A stretch of DNA of 8,988 nt from an uncultured Ignavibacteriales bacterium (GTDB lineage: Bacteria; Bacteroidota; Ignavibacteria; Ignavibacteriales; Ignavibacteriaceae). The notes under the pieces are model-generated. The model ran no database searches, had not been told where the DNA came from, and saw nothing but the letters and a program-made list of their open reading frames with translations. Location: the NCBI GenBank assembly GCA_913053915.1, contig CAJXGP010000051.1:1-8988 (forward strand), written 5' to 3'. Shown piece by piece: positions 1-5,692 of this stretch (position 1 is its first letter; every line of letters begins with the position of its first letter). A program made the position numbers and the translations under genes.

Positions 1-42
1 CGCTACTCACAATATGTTTTTCTTAATTAGTGGCTGAAGTTT

Positions 43-2562
43 TTAATTCTTACATAAAAGTGAAAAATAATTATCTTCCCAATATATTGGAAGAATAGGA
101 TCATCTTTATATCCGGCGGTTACCGTTAAGTCTATTGAGAAGGCTAATTTTTTCGATGCATTTTTAATCTTTGCAATTATAAATTCCGTTTTATCTTTCT
201 TTTCAAGATTGTATTTAACACTTAATTCTATTTGAGGAAGAGAATTCAATTCGGTCAAGTCTGCATATTGTTTTTCCGGTGTAACGAAATAAGTAGTTTT
301 AGCTGTATCCAGCTCATCCGGTTTAGTTGATAAACTGTAAAAATTTGTACTAATCTCCTTCATTCCTTGATATAGTTTTAAATATATGAAATAGGTTTTA
401 CTTAAATTTTTCAAAGAAGGAATAGTTAGTAATTGTTTTGATATATTACTTTGAAGATTAAACTTCCGACGTTTTACATATTTTTTTTGTAAGTTAAAAT
501 TTAGCACACTTACATCGGCAATTAAATTATTGTATTTTTTCAAGGTGCTGTTAACGACATAGACGGCATTATTACCGTAATCATATTGAATATGAACCGG
601 TTCATTCGCTTTTTTCGCCCCATAGAAAGCTCCGTTAGGCATCAAATAATAATCATAAAGTTGCCACCACAATTTCGGCCATGCGGCATTATACATCCAC
701 TGAATTACACCGGTTGAGATAAATTTGTTTGCACGGAAAGCTTCGAACATTGCCTTCATTGCTTCATAATTAGTATATTGAGCCTTTCTCTCATAATCTT
801 TCAAGTTCAAAGGTTTTCCTAATCGATTTTCAATAGCTCTGTTGTATACAGTTAAATTTTCAAAAATTCCTCTACTGCAATGAAAATACCACTCACTATT
901 TATAGGCCAAAGTGAATCTTTAGGTAACATCTTTTTCAAACTCTCAATTGGCGGTACTTGCGGACCAGGACCCGATTCAGTATTGAATCCAAATGCTCCA
1001 CCATATTTTTTATCTACATACCAATAATTTGGAGGTACATAATCATACGGTCCTCTCATTTTAACTGCAGTTCTCCCAGTTAATTTACTGACGTGTTCAT
1101 GTGCTGAAGCAAGAGATAAACTTGAGGGATCATACTCTTTTAATATTCTCAAATATTTCATTTCCAACTTAGGTCTCGGCAATTTATCACTTCCATACAC
1201 CCATAAAAATATGGAAGGATGATTTCTTAACCATTTAATCTGATCTTTAAATGATTCTGAAACAATTTTTATATCTTCTGGAGATTTTATCCCACCATAT
1301 TTATCGGTAGGCGCTCCAAACACATTCTTCCATTCCCATTGAGCACTCCAACCCACCATAATCAGAATACCGTTCTCATCGCATAAATTATAAATATCCT
1401 GGTTTTCCCCCCAGAACCCCTCCATTCTAATAGTATTCAAATTTAAGTGCCTTGCATACTTTATCTGATATTTAATATTTTGGTAAGTATTGTCCAGCAG
1501 CAAATTGTCTGTCCAGCCGCCTCCTCTAATTAGAATTTTCTTTCCGTTTAATTTAAAACCTCTAAATCCTTGAGAAGTAAAAAAATCGGTTACTTCCCTA
1601 ATTCCGAATTTGATAAAACGCTTATCGGAAATTTGATCATTTATTATGAAAGAAAAGGATAACGAATACAATTCCGGTTTGCCAAAATCATGAGTCCACC
1701 ATAAACGAGGTTTGTTTATTATTAATTGTGGAAAATCTTCCGGTCGAAAAGTTACTAAGCTTGTTTGTTTTGCTTCAAGGACTACTTTTTTCGAAAATTT
1801 AATAGAGCCGATATTTCCTATTAATAAGCCGCTTATCTTCATATTGCTATTGTTTTGTAGCTCGGCCGAAATTGTTAATTTTGCTTTTTTCCATGTAACG
1901 GTATCAACTTTGCTTCTCACAAAAGGGTAATTGATGGAAACAGAACCACTGAACTTCAAGATAACACTTCTCCACAATCCCATACTTCTATCCGGAGGTC
2001 GTGGATTCCAATCAACGAATCCAATAGTCGGCTCTCCGTTTACAGGCGGAATAATTTCAACGGCAAGAACATTTTTCTCTCCATATTTTACAAATTTACT
2101 TACGTTTATTTCAAATCGTCTGAAAGAACCTTCGGTAGTATCGGAATCTGCAACTTTAGTTCCGTTGAACCAAATATTAGCCCGATAATTTATCCCATTA
2201 AATTCCAATTTAACAGTATTAAAGTTTTTTGCTTTTCGTACAATAAATTCCGTTCTGTACCACCATGGAACTATAAATCGATCTGTAGGTATCTTTGTCA
2301 AATTTTCCGCATAATAAATATTACTGTAAACTTTATCTTTTACCAATGCTCCTAAAATAGTTGAAGGAACTTCTGCCGGAAACCAGTCTTCAGCATTGTA
2401 ATTTATCGAAGATATTTTTTGACCTGTTACTTTAACCTTTTTCGAAGATTGAATGAACCACCCTTCTTTCAGTCTAATACGAAATGAATTTTTGCTTTGA
2501 GGAAATGATTCACATACTATTAGTATGGAAAGTAAAATAATTGTAAAAAATTTTTGTAACAT
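43..2562 (-). CDS. Glycoside hydrolase family 2, exo-beta-D-glucosaminidase-like, secreted, C-terminus short
   Basis: An 839-residue exported GH2 hydrolase, predicted to remove beta-linked sugars, probably glucosamine, from the non-reducing end of chitosan-type oligosaccharides. Residues 1-21 look like a signal peptide (hydrophobic 5-17). A sugar-binding jelly roll (about 30-205, with a VPSTILGAL motif) is followed by an Ig-like domain (about 210-322), a TIM barrel (about 325-650, with RGGGWTDNLLL at 346-356 and NTIRMEG at 376-382) and C-terminal beta domains (about 660-839). The acid/base position reads YGSD (Asp459) instead of the Asn-Glu pair of ordinary GH2 enzymes, and the nucleophile is in FNTES (Glu529). 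The Ser-Asp form and the 70-residue spacing match the exo-glucosaminidase (CsxA) subfamily by recall. Beta-mannosidase is the main alternative. The protein ends NYFSLLCKN, where relatives continue with a PGE turn and more strands, so the last domain appears cut. No T9SS tail is present, so periplasmic location is likely. The start is the only ATG before the signal peptide; the ribosome site (AAGAAG) is weak. Family is sure; substrate is inferred. Confidence 0.9.
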   Translation of the reverse strand: MLQKFFTIILLSILIVCESFPQSKNSFRIRLKEGWFIQSSKKVKVTGQKISSINYNAEDWFPAEVPSTILGALVKDKVYSNIYYAENLTKIPTDRFIVPWWYRTEFIVRKAKNFNTVKLEFNGINYRANIWFNGTKVADSDTTEGSFRRFEINVSKFVKYGEKNVLAVEIIPPVNGEPTIGFVDWNPRPPDRSMGLWRSVILKFSGSVSINYPFVRSKVDTVTWKKAKLTISAELQNNSNMKISGLLIGNIGSIKFSKKVVLEAKQTSLVTFRPEDFPQLIINKPRLWWTHDFGKPELYSLSFSFIINDQISDKRFIKFGIREVTDFFTSQGFRGFKLNGKKILIRGGGWTDNLLLDNTYQNIKYQIKYARHLNLNTIRMEGFWGENQDIYNLCDENGILIMVGWSAQWEWKNVFGAPTDKYGGIKSPEDIKIVSESFKDQIKWLRNHPSIFLWVYGSDKLPRPKLEMKYLRILKEYDPSSLSLASAHEHVSKLTGRTAVKMRGPYDYVPPNYWYVDKKYGGAFGFNTESGPGPQVPPIESLKKMLPKDSLWPINSEWYFHCSRGIFENLTVYNRAIENRLGKPLNLKDYERKAQYTNYEAMKAMFEAFRANKFISTGVIQWMYNAAWPKLWWQLYDYYLMPNGAFYGAKKANEPVHIQYDYGNNAVYVVNSTLKKYNNLIADVSVLNFNLQKKYVKRRKFNLQSNISKQLLTIPSLKNLSKTYFIYLKLYQGMKEISTNFYSLSTKPDELDTAKTTYFVTPEKQYADLTELNSLPQIELSVKYNLEKKDKTEFIIAKIKNASKKLAFSIDLTVTAGYKDDPILPIYWEDNYFSLLCKN

Positions 2563-3149
2563 TCTATTACTTCTTTCTTGTTATTGTGAATCTTGAAAAG
2601 AATTTTATATGAATTAAAACAAATCAAAAATAAATTTAATGAAAAAATAAACTTAAACCTTATTTTTAATCCGAATAAACAAGGCAATGATTCTGAAACT
2701 CTCAATTAAAAAATTTATAGTGATACCCATTTAGTTCACTAATACTTGTTAATAAGCCAATTAAATTTTATTTTTTGTAGAAATAAAAAAAAGGAGCTAA
2801 TAGTATTTAGTTGGCTGAACATTTTGGAATACAACAGAAAACCGCTTGATTGTTTTATCTTAAGGTTCAAATAACGATGAGAAGTAGTGAGCACTATCCA
2901 TTAGAAGTTTGCCACCGGTCAAACATCTTTTACCACGCTGTATTGTTATTGCAAATTTGTATAAGACGGTTGTAGAATATAGACGATATTTTATTAACAA
3001 CTAAATCTTCGTTTTTTTTGAAAGATTTTAGAGTAAAATATAATTAAGCAATTATATATTTTTAATTATTAGTTTATAACTAATCAGTGCCCTTTGTATT
3101 AGTGATGAGAAAATTGAATAATTGATCTAATTTTTAATTAGCCTAATAA

Positions 3150-3364
3150 ATGACCAATACAACAGATAACAAAAAGTGGAATTTATTTGTTAACATTGCA
3201 TTTGCTGTCAACATTTTCTGGCTATTCCGTTGGATCTTCTCGATTTTGTTTCGTGCGGCTGATACCGGTCGGTGGATGGTCTGCTATAAACCGCCGAAGA
3301 GTATCCTAACCTGAAGCAAATTTTGTCTAATCCAGGTAAGAGCTTTAATATGTCGCATATATAG
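3150..3364 (+). pseudogene. Possible frameshifted small membrane protein gene (unrecognised)
   Basis: An ATG at 3150 opens 54 codons ending in TGA at 3312-3314. The peptide begins MTNTTDNKKW, then has a hydrophobic stretch (residues about 11-34) rich in Phe, Ile, Trp and Val that could span a membrane, then RAADTGRWMVCYK. In another frame, from 3293 to TAG at 3362-3364, lies a protein-like tail starting AEEYPNLKQIL and ending FNMSHI. One missing base near 3291-3292 would join the two into about 72 residues reading CYKPAEEYPNLK across the junction. That neat join and the higher G+C favour a real gene broken by a one-base deletion, or a sequencing error. There is no clear ribosome site. I recognise no family, and chance cannot be excluded. 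Confidence 0.25.
3269..3297 (+). repeat. Stem-loop, 7 pairs including one G-U
   Basis: TCGGTGG (3269-3275) can pair with CCGCCGA (3291-3297) around a 15-base loop, with one G-U wobble if transcribed from the plus strand. It lies in the G+C-richer patch inside the possible broken gene and spans the suspected frameshift point. No T-run follows, so it is not an intrinsic terminator. It may have no function. Confidence 0.25.
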
Positions 3365-3399
3365 ATAAGAAATTTCAAGAATTGACTAAGAGGAGTACA

Positions 3400-3417
3400 T
3401 TCCTATTGCGATAGGAA
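3400..3417. repeat. Perfect 7-bp inverted repeat with 4-base loop upstream of the M1 gene
   Basis: TTCCTAT (3400-3406) and ATAGGAA (3411-3417) are exact reverse complements around the loop TGCG, ending 88 bases before the peptidase start. It could form a hairpin in the 5' leader or be a protein-binding palindrome. No strong T-run follows in the plus direction, so terminator function is doubtful. A related string, CCGATAGG, recurs at about 3492-3499 just before the start codon. Confidence 0.4.
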
Positions 3418-3505
3418 ATATTTACAAGAATATATAAGTGAATACTTTTTTAGAGCAAATTTAAAGATGTTTCATTAACTATATTAATTTCCGATAGGTA
3501 TAAAA

Positions 3506-5476
3506 ATGAAAACTTTACTATTTTTAATAATATTTTACAGCTTGAATAGTTTTGCGGTAGCACAAAATTCCATTATACAAATCGCTAAAGCTGAAAAAAA
3601 TGCTTTCAAAAATTTTGAAAAAATTGAGCAAATTCAATACCCGGGTGATCGAAAAATAGATGTTATATATTATAAATTGAATTTAAAATTAGAATATCCG
3701 CCGACTAAATATTTAGTCGGTGCAGTAACTATCGGAGCAAAGAGCAATTATCCTTCTTTAACTTCGTTTTTTCTTGACTTGCAGGATGCCTTAAACGTAG
3801 ATTCGGTAAAGATGGGAAACAAAAAGTTATCATTTACCCATAGCAATGCAAAATTACAAATAACTTTAGATTCTGCTTACGGTTTAGGTAAAAGATTTTT
3901 CGTAACGGTATATTATGAAGGCATTCCCGGCAGCAGCGGATTCGGAAGTTTTGAGTTCTCAACTCATAAAGGTCAACCGGTAATTTGGAGCCTTAGCGAA
4001 CCTTACGGAGCCAGCGACTGGTTCCAGAACAAAGATACTCCTTCAGATAAAGCGGACTCTTCCAAAGTCTGGGTAACATGTGACAGCAATTTGATTGCCG
4101 TTTCTAATGGACTGCTGCAAAAAGTTATCAATAATCATAACGGTACCTTTACATACAAATGGAAAAATAGCTATCCTATAGCACAGTATCTTATTTCAAT
4201 CGCTGTTTCAAATTATAAAAAGTATGTTACATATTATCATTATGCGGTAAATGATTCCATGCCTATAGAAAATTATATCTATCCGGAATCTTTTAATGCC
4301 GTTAAAAGTTATCTGAATCTTACTGCAGAGATGATTAGCATATTCTCTAAAAAATTCGGGCAATATCCGTTTATTAAAGAAAAATACGGACAAGTCCAGT
4401 TTGGTTGGAGCGGTGGAATGGAAAATCAAACTATAACTTCATTAGGGGCTTTTGGAGCGGATATTCAATCTCATGAGCTTGCTCATCAATGGTTTGGAGA
4501 TAAAGTAACATGTGCCGATTGGAATGACATTTGGCTCAATGAAGGCTTTGCAACTTACTCCCAAGCAATTTATCATGAAGTAAAAAACGGGGAAAGTACT
4601 TATAAATCGTTTATGCAAAACTTAATGAAAACAGCCTTCACCGCAAAAGGTTCAATCTATGTTAACAATATTTCATCTGTGAATAATATCTTTAACTATG
4701 CGCGCAGTTATGCAAAAGGCGCTGTTGTTTTGTATATGTTGAGAGGTATTGTCGGTGATTCCACATTTTTTAGAATATTAAGGAGTTATCTTGATGATCC
4801 TCGATTTGCTTATGGTGTGGCAACTACAAGTGATTTTGAATCCGTAGCTGAAAAAATTTATGGGAAAAAATTAGATTATTTTTTTAATGAATGGATATTC
4901 GGTCAAAATTATCCATCATATTCCGTACATTGGAATTATTCGGTTTTCGGCAATGATATTTATAACGTAAAATTAAATATCAATCAAACGACTAATATTA
5001 TTCCGCGCTTTTTTACTATGCCGATACAATTGAAATTTCATACTGCAATCGGAGATACATTGATAACCGTCTTTAATAATCAGCAGAACCAGGTATTTAA
5101 CATTGCAATAAAAGGGAAACCGAAGTATTTTGATTTTGATCCGAATGATTTGATATTAAAGAAAATAGCCGTTATCGATTATAAAGACTTAACAAAGCCA
5201 CTTTCTTTTGCTTTGGAACAAAATTATCCGAATCCGTTTAATCCTGTAACAAACATTGCTTACGATATTCCGGTAACTCCACAAGGATTTGTACATGTAA
5301 AGCTAATAATTTATGATGTACTTGGAAATGAAGTGGAAATACTAGTGGATAAAGTGCAACCTGCCAATCATTATAGTGTAAAGTTTTATGAAAAAAACCT
5401 ACCTAGCGGAATTTACATATATACATTAAAGGCAGGTAATTATTTTACAGCTAGGAAAATGGTATTATTAAAATGA
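3506..5476 (+). CDS. Secreted M1-family zinc aminopeptidase with type IX secretion C-terminal tail
   Basis: A 656-residue gluzincin predicted to remove N-terminal amino acids from peptides outside the cell. Residues 1-19 are a signal peptide with likely cleavage after AVA. An N-terminal beta-sandwich (about 45-235) precedes the thermolysin-like domain (about 240-465), which has the substrate-anchoring GGMEN motif (303-307) and the zinc site HELAH (His323, Glu324, His327). Eighteen residues later comes Glu346 in WLNEGFATY. Tyr402 in SYAKGA is the expected transition-state tyrosine. A beta domain (about 470-560) follows. The large C-terminal helical domain of long M1 enzymes is absent. Residues 566-656 form a Por-type T9SS sorting domain (TIGR04183-like) with EQNYPNPFNP, YDVLGNEV and a terminal RKMVLLK, so the mature enzyme should cross the outer membrane and be released or surface-anchored. 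All key residues are intact. A weak AGG element lies just upstream of the ATG. It stands alone on its strand and converges on the UPF0182 gene. Fold and catalysis are near certain; peptide preference is unknown. Confidence 0.96.
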   Translation: MKTLLFLIIFYSLNSFAVAQNSIIQIAKAEKNAFKNFEKIEQIQYPGDRKIDVIYYKLNLKLEYPPTKYLVGAVTIGAKSNYPSLTSFFLDLQDALNVDSVKMGNKKLSFTHSNAKLQITLDSAYGLGKRFFVTVYYEGIPGSSGFGSFEFSTHKGQPVIWSLSEPYGASDWFQNKDTPSDKADSSKVWVTCDSNLIAVSNGLLQKVINNHNGTFTYKWKNSYPIAQYLISIAVSNYKKYVTYYHYAVNDSMPIENYIYPESFNAVKSYLNLTAEMISIFSKKFGQYPFIKEKYGQVQFGWSGGMENQTITSLGAFGADIQSHELAHQWFGDKVTCADWNDIWLNEGFATYSQAIYHEVKNGESTYKSFMQNLMKTAFTAKGSIYVNNISSVNNIFNYARSYAKGAVVLYMLRGIVGDSTFFRILRSYLDDPRFAYGVATTSDFESVAEKIYGKKLDYFFNEWIFGQNYPSYSVHWNYSVFGNDIYNVKLNINQTTNIIPRFFTMPIQLKFHTAIGDTLITVFNNQQNQVFNIAIKGKPKYFDFDPNDLILKKIAVIDYKDLTKPLSFALEQNYPNPFNPVTNIAYDIPVTPQGFVHVKLIIYDVLGNEVEILVDKVQPANHYSVKFYEKNLPSGIYIYTLKAGNYFTARKMVLLK

Positions 5477-5692
5477 TTCCGGAGTTAATGCAACCGTAAG
5501 GTGAAATTCAGGGAAACAAAAAACGGAGGCAGCAAAATCAATAGAGTTTCAGCTCTTTCTAATTGCCATTGCAAAGAATAAACAACAGGGGCATTTGGAA
5601 TTTATGAGTCTTCCCTACAAAAGTATTCCTTTAGCATTAAAAATTATTGAAACGACTATTACATTAAAGTTTCTTGTTAAAAACCTACTACT

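Larger units (their letters stand above)
2563..3505. other. Long AT-rich intergenic region between divergent genes
   Basis: This 943-bp stretch separates the divergent GH2 and M1 peptidase genes, so it must hold both promoters. Most of it is very AT-rich with many stops in all frames. Two patches (about 2880-2945 and 3200-3315) are visibly richer in G+C and have short protein-like open frames, which suggests decayed coding sequence. A compact hairpin lies at 3400-3417. I see no tRNA, no insertion-sequence ends and no convincing riboswitch. The AT content gives too many promoter-like matches to choose one. Confidence 0.6.

Noticed and set aside
1712..2188. Two plus-strand open frames (1712-1930 and 1931-2188)
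   Set aside because: They lie wholly within the GH2 gene on the opposite strand, whose domains are well supported, and their peptides show no recognisable features.
2509..2520. Lipoprotein signal for the GH2 enzyme (LIVC, Cys17)
   Set aside because: The residue before Cys is Val, not Gly, Ala or Ser as a lipobox requires, so ordinary signal peptidase cleavage is more likely.
2520..2705. A 61-codon minus-strand frame overlapping the GH2 start
   Set aside because: It overlaps the GH2 signal-peptide region in another frame, has AT-driven Phe/Ile/Lys-rich composition and no convincing ribosome site.
2767..2787. A/T-only 7-bp inverted repeat
   Set aside because: Such repeats are expected by chance in DNA this AT-rich and would form a very unstable stem.
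2863..2875. tRNA T-loop-like string GGTTCAAAT
   Set aside because: The flanking bases do not form a T-stem, and no acceptor, anticodon or D arm can be built around it.
4208..4429. Minus-strand open frame inside the M1 peptidase gene
   Set aside because: It is antisense to the thermolysin-like domain and has no independent evidence.
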